Assembly (NCBI GenBank): GCA_028715665.1
Contig: JAQURI010000002.1
Location: forward strand, 1-60,556
DNA from: Candidatus Ratteibacteria bacterium
GTDB lineage: Bacteria > CAIJMQ01
Length of the DNA: 60,556 bases
Direction: 5' to 3'
Part shown: positions 16,121-25,160 of the stretch, in pieces
How positions within the stretch are numbered: position 1 is the first letter of the stretch
How the letters are laid out: every line of letters begins with the position of its first letter
The notes under the pieces: model-generated
Seen by the model: the letters and a program-made list of their open reading frames with translations, nothing else
Told to the model about the DNA's origin: nothing
The model's database searches: none
Translations under genes and position numbers: made by a program

Positions 16121-16663
16121 TCACCTCTCAATTAATTTCAATAACTGGTCTGGTTTCAGAAATATTGCATTTGCTGTTAATGCAATGGCTGGTGAAATAA
16201 CATAAATAAAAATATATAATAAGTGCCCGTGAATTCCAAGACCATTCCATATCCATCCTAATACACTGTCTACTGCCGTGCCTGACAGGGCTTCTTGGTT
16301 CAGTATGAGAAAGTTCCCGTTCCATCCATAAGCAAACGGTGGTTGCCATAAATCCAAGAGTGCAAAAAGAGTGAAGGAAGTAATTCCGCCAGATATCATT
16401 CCCCTTATTGTTATTTCGCCTTCAAAGAAATAATCTAGCGGTATTCCCAATATTCCTGTAAGCATCACTACTGAACCTATATTATATATAATATATTGCG
16501 ATGGCGGATTAAGCTCTAAATACCATTTGTTCCCTGTCAGTATTGGAACTATAACTAACGACCAGACGACTCCGAACAAAAAAAAACCCACTATTATCAT
16601 CCATTCTAAATTTGATACTTCATATTTTCCCGATTTATGTTTTTTCTCCGGTCTTGCTTGCAT
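16121..16663 (-). CDS. Polytopic membrane protein, about four TM segments
   Basis: 180 residues with four or five hydrophobic segments and little soluble sequence. It lies directly downstream of the giant GHKL/metallopeptidase gene and upstream of the surface-protein genes. Function unknown. Confidence 0.65.
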   Translation of the reverse strand: MQARPEKKHKSGKYEVSNLEWMIIVGFFLFGVVWSLVIVPILTGNKWYLELNPPSQYIIYNIGSVVMLTGILGIPLDYFFEGEITIRGMISGGITSFTLFALLDLWQPPFAYGWNGNFLILNQEALSGTAVDSVLGWIWNGLGIHGHLLYIFIYVISPAIALTANAIFLKPDQLLKLIER

Positions 16664-16672
16664 GGTCTTCCT

Positions 16673-19600
16673 CTAATTTTCTTTTAATAAATCTTCAAAC
16701 GATAGCTGTCTGGACGGAGCTTCCTCTTTTGTGAAGTCTCCGATGTCGAGGTATACATCATAATGCCTTTCTTTTGGTGTTATTTCGTCGTCTTCCCGTG
16801 CTGTGATGTATCCTGAGGCTGATTTTATAATGCCTTTTCTTACTCCATCGTTGCCTTCCCGCCGGAATATTATCCTGTCTCCGATTTTGAATCCTGTTGG
16901 TTTGAACTTCCCGGATTCTATTGGGAAATCTCCTGCGTTATAATATTCTAGTATCTGGGCATATGTTTTGGCGAGATTGTTATCGTCTACGAATATTTCA
17001 CCTTTTAGGTATTTCGGTTTTACTTTATCGAGTTTTCTGATTATTTTTTCTAACGGAACGTAAATAATAGTAAAACCGTCTGCCCTCTGTATCTCTATTG
17101 ATGTTGACCCGAAATGACCTGTCTTCTTTATTGTTCCTTTCTTTTCCTCATTAAAATAAGAATCATTATATAAAACAAGGTCGCCTATTTTGTAACCGGT
17201 GAAAGTGTACGTTCCGGCGTTAATTGCTCTCTGGAGGTCTTCAATATCGTCGTATTTCTCTATCATCTCTTTATAGGTAATTAGTTCCCTGCTTATGGCC
17301 TGACGATAGATATCGCTCAGTGTCATCTTCCTGAGCGCAGGGACTTCCTGTTTCTCGACTTGGCCTTCCGTTCCTTTTGTCACTGTGATAACCGTCTTAT
17401 CGCCTTTCTGGACTCCTATACGGTCTCTGGCCTTCTTGTTCAGACCGTCCAAAGAATCGGATATCCTTGATGATGCCTTGAATTCGGCTATGACTGAATC
17501 GAATTTAGAATCTACTATAACGATAGCCTTATAGTGGTCTGCCGTATCGTCTTTTGTCTTGTATACAAGATGAGCCAGTTCATGGGAGAGTGTTTTTCTG
17601 ATTTTTGAGAATACTGCTATATCTCCCATGCCGATTGATTTTGATTCTAATGGAAAATCGTTGTATTCAAGGAATGGATAAAGGGCTTTTACACCTGTAT
17701 AATCCGTGGTTCCGTCTGCTGTGCCGAATCCGATTTTACGCTGGAGATAGATTGAATTCGTCGATGGTTCTGCATATGCCACGAGTCCGAATTCTTCATC
17801 TATTTTCTTATCAGTCTTCTGGATTCTTATTACCCTGCGTCCCGTAATATTTGCAATAACTGTTTTTACGTTGTTATAGCCTGCTGCATCAAGGAATGCC
17901 CGCATAATGAACTCTATCCTTCGCTCCTTTGCATTCTGTGCTCCGGGGCTGGATATCTTCGGGATTAAATGCATACTGCTTTCAAGTTCGCTGATATGAA
18001 CGAAGTTGTCAAACGCTTCAAAACCCATTTTCTGGAACTTGTTCTCTGCGATGGCTATATTGATTCTATAGTATCCCGCCATTTTCAGAGTATCGGCGTA
18101 CTGCTCTACGTCTTTGCGGTCGCACCAGAAGGTTTCTTTCTTCCATTTAGCGAATGTCATTCCTCCGCCGCTTCTTGCTTCGAGAAATTCATTTACTTTT
18201 TCTACTACTGTTTTTTGTTTCTTTTCCGTTGCTTCTTTCTCTTCTTTCAGGTCTTGCTGCTTCTCGTTGATTACGTCCTGTTTTTCCTGTACGCCCTGCT
18301 GCTCAGGAGTTGGTTTGGATGAACGTTCGGGGTCTGGCTGTTGTTCCGCTTTCTCCTGTTGGAGTTTTGCATGTTCCTGTTCTAACTGTTTTTGTTTTTC
18401 ATTATATGCTGCTGCATCTATTTTCGGGCTGTAATCCTTGGCTCTTGAGACAGCTTCATTTAATTTTGACGGGGATTTCAGGATTTCACTCATGTGGAGT
18501 TTGAAGTTCTCTTCCGAGAGGTCTTTATGTAAATCCCGTTCGACTTTTGTGACCAGTTCTACGATTTCCGGTTCGATAACCTCGAACCTGATATGGTATT
18601 TTATATCGTTGAATGTTGTGTATCTACTGATAAAATGCTGGACTTTTTCTATCTGTGAATCTGATAGTATATCTATCAATTCTATTGCATAGTCCCGTGC
18701 GAGTTCTTTAATGAATTTTTCAGTTCTTTCAATCCTGTCGTCGGTAATCCAGCCGTCCCTGCTTTTATTCGCCTGACCGTAAAAGGTATGCATAATGTTT
18801 ATATTACCCATCATCGCTGGAAGATTACCATACCTGTTATCTACGACTTCTTTTGATATGCTCCCGACCGGGGCACCATGGTCGAAGAGTTTTATATAAT
18901 CATATTCCCCGCCTGCTGTAAAGTACCCGATTATGCCTTCTTTTTCACCGTATTTCTTTTCGACCCTGACGTATCCGTATGGGGTTTCGTTGAAATTAAT
19001 TTTGTTGTTTGCAAGTTCGCCGTTAATTGTTATTGAACGAACTGGCATGGTTTTTGCAATTTCTTTTGCGATTTTAATCGCTTTTTCTTTATTATATGAT
19101 GGAAGCGGTTTCGTGAATTTTGCTATGAATTTTTGTTTTGCGCCCAATGTTTCATCCGATGAGTATTCTGCAACTTTGTAAGCCTTCATCATATCAAATT
19201 TTGGGTCTTTCTTATATTGTTCTTCAATCCAAGCAAAATCAAACTCGGCGTCAATGTCATTTGAAATTACTTCTACTTTTCCAAAAAGAAGGATAAATGA
19301 GATAAAACCTTCTCCGAACGGTTGTGTCTCTTCCCCTAAATGTTCATATCCTGATACTCCAAGATTAAAAACGGTATCAATATTGTTTTTATTGACGCCG
19401 CCTGCATTGTCTTCTATAGTATAAGAGTCATCATTGAATGTAATCGTTATATCTACAGGTACTTTTCTGTCACGGGATATTCGTTCACTGTTCTGAAGTG
19501 TTTCCCTAATAATTGTATATGCTCCTTGATATACATATCGACGCTCGATGAATTGTTCCACTGGATTTTTCGCAACGATGGGTTTCTCTTTTATTACTGG

Positions 19601-19765
19601 CGCAGTATTGTCTACCATGACAAGAGGCTGTCTGAGCACGTCTACGAGGTCTTTCTTAACGCTCACCTCATAATGTCTAGGAGCCTTTTCCTGAACTCCT
19701 TTCCGAGTTATTATTGTCTGTGGTTTTTCTTTCCACCCCGGATTCTTTTTTTCTGGGTTCGTCAT
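16673..19765 (-). CDS. GHKL ATPase fused to HExxH metallopeptidase-like domain
   Basis: 1030 residues. Order of parts: the shared GW/H module (residues 10-50); a GHKL/Hsp90-type ATPase domain with RETLQNS (N-box, E88/N92), EDNAGG (119-123) and PFGEGF (149-154); a Gln/Glu/Lys coiled coil (about 415-510); a domain with HELAH at about 726-730, a gluzincin-like zinc site; and two small SH3-like modules (IGDLVLYNDS and IGDRIIFRRE). GHKL ATPases clamp and remodel DNA or proteins; combining one with a peptidase site is unusual. Coupled by ATGA to 19762-20145 upstream. Substrates unknown. Confidence 0.75.
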   Translation of the reverse strand: MTNPEKKNPGWKEKPQTIITRKGVQEKAPRHYEVSVKKDLVDVLRQPLVMVDNTAPVIKEKPIVAKNPVEQFIERRYVYQGAYTIIRETLQNSERISRDRKVPVDITITFNDDSYTIEDNAGGVNKNNIDTVFNLGVSGYEHLGEETQPFGEGFISFILLFGKVEVISNDIDAEFDFAWIEEQYKKDPKFDMMKAYKVAEYSSDETLGAKQKFIAKFTKPLPSYNKEKAIKIAKEIAKTMPVRSITINGELANNKINFNETPYGYVRVEKKYGEKEGIIGYFTAGGEYDYIKLFDHGAPVGSISKEVVDNRYGNLPAMMGNINIMHTFYGQANKSRDGWITDDRIERTEKFIKELARDYAIELIDILSDSQIEKVQHFISRYTTFNDIKYHIRFEVIEPEIVELVTKVERDLHKDLSEENFKLHMSEILKSPSKLNEAVSRAKDYSPKIDAAAYNEKQKQLEQEHAKLQQEKAEQQPDPERSSKPTPEQQGVQEKQDVINEKQQDLKEEKEATEKKQKTVVEKVNEFLEARSGGGMTFAKWKKETFWCDRKDVEQYADTLKMAGYYRINIAIAENKFQKMGFEAFDNFVHISELESSMHLIPKISSPGAQNAKERRIEFIMRAFLDAAGYNNVKTVIANITGRRVIRIQKTDKKIDEEFGLVAYAEPSTNSIYLQRKIGFGTADGTTDYTGVKALYPFLEYNDFPLESKSIGMGDIAVFSKIRKTLSHELAHLVYKTKDDTADHYKAIVIVDSKFDSVIAEFKASSRISDSLDGLNKKARDRIGVQKGDKTVITVTKGTEGQVEKQEVPALRKMTLSDIYRQAISRELITYKEMIEKYDDIEDLQRAINAGTYTFTGYKIGDLVLYNDSYFNEEKKGTIKKTGHFGSTSIEIQRADGFTIIYVPLEKIIRKLDKVKPKYLKGEIFVDDNNLAKTYAQILEYYNAGDFPIESGKFKPTGFKIGDRIIFRREGNDGVRKGIIKSASGYITAREDDEITPKERHYDVYLDIGDFTKEEAPSRQLSFEDLLKEN

Positions 19766-20145
19766 GATTTTAATTTTCTCTCCATCACCGGTAATCCCGT
19801 TTTATCATTGTAATAGTTTGGGAATTCTGTGATATGGGCAAGAGCAATTTTTCCTACGGTTAATTCATCGTCGTTTGTAATGTTTGTTACATCTCCGCCT
19901 TTGCGCCCGTGCTCACCAAGTTCCATATTTAGCCCGACCCTGTACTCTTTAACAGGTGTTCTTGTCCAGTCAACTCCCAATATGTTGCCTATTCTTTTAG
20001 CATCCTGTAAGGTGAATTCTTTTCTGTACATTGGGGTTTTTAAGATTCCTTTAACAACTTTTTTATTTGCTGCTGCTTTGTGGCCGGGCGTATCCCCGTG
20101 CCAGCCTTTGCCTTTCTTATACTTCATCGGGGTCTCTTCGGCCAT
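19762..20145 (-). CDS. Small protein carrying the shared GW/H module
   Basis: 127 residues. Residues about 10-40 read KGKGWHGDTPGHKAAANKK and end with KTPM, the cleanest copy of the module shared by seven proteins here. The remainder is basic alpha/beta. It overlaps the giant gene by ATGA, so the two are made together. Confidence 0.65.
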   Translation of the reverse strand: MAEETPMKYKKGKGWHGDTPGHKAAANKKVVKGILKTPMYRKEFTLQDAKRIGNILGVDWTRTPVKEYRVGLNMELGEHGRKGGDVTNITNDDELTVGKIALAHITEFPNYYNDKTGLPVMERKLKS

Positions 20146-20148
20146 TAT

Positions 20149-20223
20149 TTACCACCATGGACTGTACTTTTTCATGCCGCTCCCCAATAAATATCTCACA
20201 TAGCGCAAATCGTCTTTATTCAT
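20149..20223 (-). CDS. Possible microprotein (24 aa)
   Basis: A 24-residue frame, MNKDDLRYVRYLLGSGM plus KKYSPWW, fitting exactly between two coupled genes, with GGTGG upstream. Too short to judge by composition; listed because it leaves no gap in the operon. Confidence 0.4.
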   Translation of the reverse strand: MNKDDLRYVRYLLGSGMKKYSPWW

Positions 20224-20224
20224 T

Positions 20225-21829
20225 TTAAGTTCCACCCGGTTTCCTTTGTGCCTCTTCCAGACTCTGTTTTGCTGTTTTTATTTGCTCCATTACCCACACA
20301 GCACCATGCTTTTCTATAATTTCTTTTGCAGCCGATTCCGATTCGTCTTTTGATTTTCCAGACGTGAACTTTAGCCCCGTTGTCACTTCCGTTGTATGCC
20401 AATCCGAACCTTCAAAATGCGAAACGAATTCTATAGTTGCATATTCGAATGGATAGGGTTTTTTGATTAGTTCTTTAACGTATTTTCCATCTTTCGAAAC
20501 AATTTTATAATATGACTTCTTATCTGATTTTTCCGGCTCGGATTTCTTCTTTTCAGCGGCCAGTTCTTCATCGATTTCCCGGCTTATTCCTTTCGCTGCT
20601 GTTGCGAAGGTCTCTTCCAAACCTCTGCCGAGTTCGGCGTATTGTGCGTATCCGTTTTTGCCGTCTTTTGCTTTCAAAGAATCAACGTGTGCGGCTACTG
20701 TATTAAATCCTTCCTCTTTCGCTTCGGCCAACCAGCCTTTGAACTGCTGACGTGCCCACTTTGTTGTTTTATCATCAATACCTATCTTTCTCAGGTCTAT
20801 TGCATTTTCCGGGGAGGTCAATGCCCCGTGCTCGCCACAGGATAATTTCGAATTGCTGTTAAATACCAGACCACGGTAATCTTCCGGACACCTGAATGCT
20901 GTCTTGCCTTTGAATGCACCGTCAAGCATTCTGAACCTGATACCTTCTGAATCGTCAATGTAAAGCCCTTCTAAGTCAATGCCTGCTCTCTTTGCCCGTT
21001 CCAGTGTGGAATGGTCGTCTTCATCGGGCTTTGGTTCGGATTCTTTTGTAAAATCCCTTATGACCTCGAATTTATAGAGTTGTTTTGTATTTCCACCCCG
21101 CATACTCTCGAACTCATATCGCCCCATCTTAATTCCCAAATATTTATATTGGAGTTTATACTTTTTATGAATTACAATGTCCCCAATCTTTAATTCCAGT
21201 TTCTCAAAGAGGTCATCTATCTCTTTATCCGTTCTCTCCGGTGTCTCTACGTATTCGTTCGAGGCTAATAGCTGTTCTCCTTTTGACTTTAACCAGCCCT
21301 GTATTTCATTGAGTTCTTCTTTTTTGAGATGCTTCGTTACCATTGGGGTTGAAATGTTTATTCTATCTGATGATGACCTATAAACATCCTCTCCAATTGG
21401 TTTTTTCTCTATAGTAATTCTGTCTCCGAACTCTGCAAAATAGAATTCCGATGGGTTTTGTATCTGCTCTTTCGTGAATATATCCCTGACCGGTTTTGGA
21501 ATGATACCTTTTGTTTCTGTACGTACAGGTTTGACGGGTTTTTCCTTTTTCATCGGCTTCCTGAGCACAACTTCAGATTCTTTCTTTATGGCCGCTTTAC
21601 GGTGCTTTGGAGCCACAACCTTGATTCCTTCCGGGGTAGAGGTTGGTTCGCCCTTCTCAAACCATCCTGAGCCGTTCTTGGCAATCCATTGGGAAATTTT
21701 CCGCTGCTCCCCTTCATCCAGTTCATCCCACGACACTTTCAGGTATGCTGAGGACATGTGCAGGGCTGAGAGCATTTTCTTTGCCTTGTCCGGCTGCTTT
21801 TTTAGTGTTGTCCATTGTGATGCGTTCAT
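20225..21829 (-). CDS. Large protein with shared GW module and SH3-like insert
   Basis: 534 residues. An N-terminal helical part is followed by SGWFEKGE...APKHRKAA...RKPM (about 53-95), the shared module. The middle contains IGDIVIHKKYKLQYKY (small SH3-like) and CPEDYRGL...CGEHGAL (possible metal site); the C-terminal half is charged helix. The ATG at 21829 follows GGAGG. It is probably a structural or DNA-associated protein of the element; function not recognised. Confidence 0.65.
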   Translation of the reverse strand: MNASQWTTLKKQPDKAKKMLSALHMSSAYLKVSWDELDEGEQRKISQWIAKNGSGWFEKGEPTSTPEGIKVVAPKHRKAAIKKESEVVLRKPMKKEKPVKPVRTETKGIIPKPVRDIFTKEQIQNPSEFYFAEFGDRITIEKKPIGEDVYRSSSDRINISTPMVTKHLKKEELNEIQGWLKSKGEQLLASNEYVETPERTDKEIDDLFEKLELKIGDIVIHKKYKLQYKYLGIKMGRYEFESMRGGNTKQLYKFEVIRDFTKESEPKPDEDDHSTLERAKRAGIDLEGLYIDDSEGIRFRMLDGAFKGKTAFRCPEDYRGLVFNSNSKLSCGEHGALTSPENAIDLRKIGIDDKTTKWARQQFKGWLAEAKEEGFNTVAAHVDSLKAKDGKNGYAQYAELGRGLEETFATAAKGISREIDEELAAEKKKSEPEKSDKKSYYKIVSKDGKYVKELIKKPYPFEYATIEFVSHFEGSDWHTTEVTTGLKFTSGKSKDESESAAKEIIEKHGAVWVMEQIKTAKQSLEEAQRKPGGT

Positions 21830-21957
21830 TTCCGTTTCCTCCCGCCAATACATATTCTACCGCACTTTTTACATTTCCACCTCTGGAATCTTCCTGTTTT
21901 TTTAATGTGTACACCGGCTTTGATGGTGTCCGGGGAATGACAAAAATGACATCTCAT
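21826..21957 (-). CDS. Stand-alone zinc ribbon (43 aa), operon leader
   Basis: 43 residues: CHFC...W.CKKCG with Lys/Arg between, the transposase-type ribbon also seen at 5613, 30831 and 55796. Its stop overlaps the next ATG (ATGA). It is the first gene after a TATA box at 21982-21990, about 25 bases upstream, so its message is probably leaderless. Confidence 0.7.
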   Translation of the reverse strand: MRCHFCHSPDTIKAGVHIKKTGRFQRWKCKKCGRICIGGRKRK

Positions 21958-21977
21958 ATAAGTGGTTATTTACTTAC

Positions 21978-21996
21978 TTACTTATATAGATTCTCT
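21978..21996 (-). promoter_or_regulatory. Promoter of the 21.9-16 kb operon
   Basis: Minus strand AATCTATATAAGTAAG, with the TATA box CTATATAAG about 25-33 bases before the ATG at 21957. Confidence 0.65.
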
Positions 21997-22032
21997 AAGT
22001 ATAGACTGAAAATTGTGTTTGAAAAATAGAAA

Positions 22033-22239
22033 TTAATTTTTTGAGCTCAGATACTTTTGATTTATCACGTACCCGCTAAAACACATAGCTAGGGCAAATA
22101 CGGAAAGATAATAAATAGGATTTTTTAACTGGTAATAATAGGACTTGTTCGTAATAGCGATTGCAATTAAACTGATTTCCATTGTTACTAATACTATTGT
22201 CATAGTCACAATGGGTCTATTTAGCTTTTCCCAATCCAT
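22033..22239 (-). CDS. Small membrane protein, two TM segments
   Basis: 68 residues with hydrophobic segments at about 10-29 and 42-60. Last gene of the leftward run starting further right. Between it and 22327 are only very short frames (19 and 27 codons) that I do not call. Confidence 0.6.
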   Translation of the reverse strand: MDWEKLNRPIVTMTIVLVTMEISLIAIAITNKSYYYQLKNPIYYLSVFALAMCFSGYVINQKYLSSKN

Positions 22240-22326
22240 AATATCACAACCCTATCGCTTTCTTCACCATGCTCCGGTTGTTTTACGACTTCGTTCTTTT
22301 CCATTTACGAGTGGGGTGGGCATGAT

Positions 22327-22533
22327 TTAGGGTTTATTATTTATCTTTTCCAGTATTTTTAAATGGTCTTTTTCTTCGTTCAGGATATGCAGAAGTGACC
22401 GCTTATCGTTCCCATTTTCTATTTCAGGAATCAAATATTCATAATACGTGATTGCGGCTCGTTCATCCTGAATTCCTTGGGAGATAATATTCTTTAAATA
22501 ACTTCTCGGTAATTTTTTTCTTATAGTTTTCAT
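22327..22533 (-). CDS. Ferritin-like helical hairpin protein
   Basis: 68 residues. ISQGIQDERAAITYYEYLIP (about 17-36) and ILNEEKDHLKIL (about 49-60) resemble the Glu..Tyr and EExxH helices of rubrerythrin/ferritin-like proteins, but only one helix pair is present. It may dimerise to form a diiron site, or be a degenerate fragment. Confidence 0.5.
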   Translation of the reverse strand: MKTIRKKLPRSYLKNIISQGIQDERAAITYYEYLIPEIENGNDKRSLLHILNEEKDHLKILEKINNKP

Positions 22534-22537
22534 AATT

Positions 22538-22672
22538 TCACTTCATTACGATTTCAATTATCCATATTATCACAAGCGCAAATACTATTATCACGAGTGG
22601 GTTACTCCATGTGAAGAATTCGTCCTCTTTTATGGCTTTAATCGCCTTATTTGCTTTTGTTTTCCATTTCAT
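22538..22672 (-). CDS. Small single-pass membrane protein (44 aa)
   Basis: 44 residues: a basic N-terminus, then NPLVIIVFALVIIWIIEIV as one membrane helix. GGAGTTGC precedes the ATG, which overlaps the stop of the next gene upstream. Function unknown. Confidence 0.6.
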   Translation of the reverse strand: MKWKTKANKAIKAIKEDEFFTWSNPLVIIVFALVIIWIIEIVMK

Positions 22673-22743
22673 TAGAATGCAACTCCTATTAATTCCAATT
22701 TAAGGTCTATTTGTATCGGGGTTGTAAATTTTCCGCTTGCCAT
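22672..22743 (-). CDS. Microprotein (23 aa)
   Basis: A 23-residue frame (MASGKFTTPIQIDLKLELIG plus VAF) with a strong AGGAGG five bases before the ATG and a TAATG overlap with the next gene. The strong ribosome binding site is the main support. Confidence 0.5.
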   Translation of the reverse strand: MASGKFTTPIQIDLKLELIGVAF

Positions 22744-22745
22744 GA

Positions 22746-22982
22746 TTACCTCCTACCCGTGTGGGATTTTTTCATAGGGAGATGTGTTTCTCCCGTTACA
22801 AGATTTGCATAACCTTGTGTACCTTTTATTTTCCTTATACGATATCTTTGAGGATGGTTAGCTCTTGCTTTTTTATCTTTTGCAAAGCGTATGGCATCTG
22901 GTTTTTTTTCCGTTGCCCCATGTCTTTCAAATTTTGACCATCCTCTTTTGTCGTATGTTGAAATGTATATTGCATATGGCAT
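22746..22982 (-). CDS. Small basic hypothetical protein (78 aa)
   Basis: 78 residues, very basic, with beta-like segments (YAIYISTYDKRGW; RYRIRKIKG). The pattern resembles small nucleic-acid-binding proteins; no family recognised. Confidence 0.55.
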   Translation of the reverse strand: MPYAIYISTYDKRGWSKFERHGATEKKPDAIRFAKDKKARANHPQRYRIRKIKGTQGYANLVTGETHLPMKKSHTGRR

Positions 22983-22983
22983 A

Positions 22984-23229
22984 TTACTTCCTCCGTTTCA
23001 TTTTTTTAAGTGTGTGCGCTAGTACCGCTCGCTTTTTCAGTAATGGTGTGACATGAATTATACGGATACCGATTGGATATGGGTTTGTTACTTCCGTGCC
23101 GACAGGTGCTTTCTTGATTTTTGTAAGCAGACCCATCGGGATATCTTTCTCTTCAGGAATCTGGAGCATTCGTGATAATGCGCCCGTTTTTAGTTTTGGG
23201 AGCCATAGTTTCTTCTTTTGGTTACTCAT
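22984..23229 (-). CDS. Small basic hypothetical protein (81 aa)
   Basis: 81 residues, Lys/Arg-rich with a Lys-rich C-terminus. It overlaps the stop of the upstream surface-protein gene by eight bases. Confidence 0.55.
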   Translation of the reverse strand: MSNQKKKLWLPKLKTGALSRMLQIPEEKDIPMGLLTKIKKAPVGTEVTNPYPIGIRIIHVTPLLKKRAVLAHTLKKMKRRK

Positions 23230-24463
23230 ACCACATTTTTCCTCCTTTATTCTTTAGTGATTTAGTCATTTTCTTTTTCTGTTTACCTTTCTGTACGTAC
23301 ATATTTGTGTAGGCCACATAGCCTATGACTGATATAACTACCAGAATTATTCCGGCTAATCCGATGTTGTAAATGATTTTGTTCCCTGTTAACGGTTGTG
23401 GGTTTGATGCTTGTGAATCGTTTATTCCTGATACTGATGACCTGAAGGCATTGGCGATATCTTGCGGGTTTGCCGTTGTTTCTGCGATTGGCTGTGAACT
23501 TGCTTTAGTTCCTGCTCCAGTTCCCCCTGAACTTGACCCGGATGATGGCGCCTGCTCTTTTAACGATAAATTTGTTTCTGATACTGTCGGTTTCGGGGTT
23601 GTTCCCGGCACTGTCGTTGCAGGGATGGGTTCCACCGCCGGAACAACGACTGCCACTTTATTCATTGTAATTATGAACGGAATTGTTGAATAAAAAGATA
23701 GTCCTTTCATTACCGTAACATATCCTGCCTGACTGAATACTAAAATTTTTGTCTGGCCGGTCTCTAATACAAAATCCTTTGCTGTTACTCCTATTGGCGA
23801 GTTGAGATACGTTATTGTGGCGTTTGTTGGTATTGTATCTACTAGAATCGTTTTTGTCTGGACTGGAGTTACTGCTTTAGGTGTTATATCTATTTCGAAT
23901 CTTCCTTCTGATGACTGTGAGTCTACGCCTGAGACCCAAATTCCTGTCGTCCTGTCTTTTACGTCTTCTTTTATAAAATAAAATCGCTTCCCCGCCGGTA
24001 ATGTACCCGGTATTATGAAACCTATTTGTTTTGAGGTTGCTACTGGAATTTGTGAGTCTATTATCTCTGCTGCCAATACCTGCTGGGATTCGGTATCGTC
24101 ATATATTCTAAATCTGTGTTGAGCGAACCCTGTTCCCCCTGTAAATCTGGGAAGATTCGGTGCTTGAGCCTTAAAAGTATAATTTGCGGTCTGACCCTCG
24201 TTTATAGTCAGCCCTAATGGTAGTTCCGTTATTGTGGCTTTTGAAAGTAATGAACCCGATTTCTTCCAGACCCGTTCCTGCACTCCGCCTTCATAAGTGA
24301 CACGATAAAGTCTATCCCCGATTCCGAAAAAGTCGCCTATAACTCCGTATTGGCTTTCTATACGTTCTTCCTTTATGATTTTCCTTAGTTCTTCTGCTGA
24401 TACGAACTGGGTTGATGTCAGGAGAACCAGTGTCGCTACCAGCATGAAGAACTTCTGTTTCAT
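23222..24463 (-). CDS. PEGA-domain surface protein
   Basis: 413 residues: signal peptide (about 1-23), an N-terminal domain parallel to that of 25161-26387 (ESQYGVIGDFFGIGDRLYRV against DNQYGIFTSVLGIGNQIYKV), a PEGA-like domain (about 205-270, DTIPTNATITY...VLETGQTKILVFSQAGY), a Ser/Gly/Pro stalk, and a C-terminal membrane helix with a Lys-rich tail. PEGA domains sit on archaeal cell surfaces and are thought to bind wall polymers or mediate adhesion. A paralogue of the gene at 25161. Confidence 0.75.
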   Translation of the reverse strand: MKQKFFMLVATLVLLTSTQFVSAEELRKIIKEERIESQYGVIGDFFGIGDRLYRVTYEGGVQERVWKKSGSLLSKATITELPLGLTINEGQTANYTFKAQAPNLPRFTGGTGFAQHRFRIYDDTESQQVLAAEIIDSQIPVATSKQIGFIIPGTLPAGKRFYFIKEDVKDRTTGIWVSGVDSQSSEGRFEIDITPKAVTPVQTKTILVDTIPTNATITYLNSPIGVTAKDFVLETGQTKILVFSQAGYVTVMKGLSFYSTIPFIITMNKVAVVVPAVEPIPATTVPGTTPKPTVSETNLSLKEQAPSSGSSSGGTGAGTKASSQPIAETTANPQDIANAFRSSVSGINDSQASNPQPLTGNKIIYNIGLAGIILVVISVIGYVAYTNMYVQKGKQKKKMTKSLKNKGGKMWYE

Positions 24464-24481
24464 TTTAAGTTCCGGTTCTGA

Positions 24482-24691
24482 TTACCAGCCTGTATTACCT
24501 TTTGCGAACATGAATCCCCGAAACCATGCTCTTAGTTCAACCAATGTCATGTTCTGGCTATGGTCTCTGCTGCCGTCCATGTCTGTGATTTTGTGCCGAG
24601 TCCAGCCGTCTCCGGGAGACCATTGGCTTACTCTTAACCCGTACTTCAGAAGGTCTTTCTCTATTATTTTTACACCGATATCTTTTGCCAT
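24482..24691 (-). CDS. Small hypothetical protein (69 aa)
   Basis: 69 residues, alpha/beta, with a Trp-rich C-terminus (WFRGFMFAKG). I use the ATG at 24691 with GAGGG upstream; a longer frame to 24769 runs into the neighbour. Function unknown. Confidence 0.55.
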   Translation of the reverse strand: MAKDIGVKIIEKDLLKYGLRVSQWSPGDGWTRHKITDMDGSRDHSQNMTLVELRAWFRGFMFAKGNTGW

Positions 24692-24704
24692 GATTTGTTT
24701 CCCT

Positions 24705-24893
24705 CTACTTTTTTCTAATCCACTGTTCATATCCTTGTGGTGTTTTGATAGTTCGTACCAAATATCCACTTGCTCTGAGTGAGTTTGCAGTCATTTCTAA
24801 ATGGTATTTTTTATCATGTGTAGGGTTATAATACGCCTCACTGAACTCGAATATTTTACCATTGAATTTTCTTGTTCTTTTTGCGGTAGACAT
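24705..24893 (-). CDS. Small basic hypothetical protein (62 aa)
   Basis: 62 residues with a beta pattern (SGYLVRTIKTPQGYEQWIRKK) similar in style to 22746-22982. AAGGATG lies nine bases before the ATG at 24893. Confidence 0.5.
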   Translation of the reverse strand: MSTAKRTRKFNGKIFEFSEAYYNPTHDKKYHLEMTANSLRASGYLVRTIKTPQGYEQWIRKK

Positions 24894-24917
24894 TGTTTTC
24901 ACATCCTTAGTGACTGA

Positions 24918-25157
24918 TTAATTTCTGCCTCTTTGGTGAGTACGCATCCAATCCCGTGCAACTTGTATTGCTTTGGTCATTCCATATGATTCTATCCCCG
25001 AAATCGGAGTCACTACAAATTTATTGTTTGACCCGGTTAATGGGTATATTGTAATGTGTCGCCCAGTCATCTCATTTACCCACTGATGCTGGGCATAAGG
25101 TATATCGGATATTATCTGAAGATGTTTTACTTTTCTCCATCCATGTATTTTTGCCAT
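24918..25157 (-). CDS. Small hypothetical protein (79 aa)
   Basis: 79 residues, beta-rich N-terminus and a C-terminal helix (AIQVARDWMRTH). No family recognised. It lies directly downstream of the PEGA gene 25161-26387. Confidence 0.5.
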   Translation of the reverse strand: MAKIHGWRKVKHLQIISDIPYAQHQWVNEMTGRHITIYPLTGSNNKFVVTPISGIESYGMTKAIQVARDWMRTHQRGRN

Positions 25158-25160
25158 GAT

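Noticed and set aside
22240..22326. Two very short frames before 22239
   Set aside because: 19 and 27 codons, no ribosome binding site of note, and mutually overlapping; not called.
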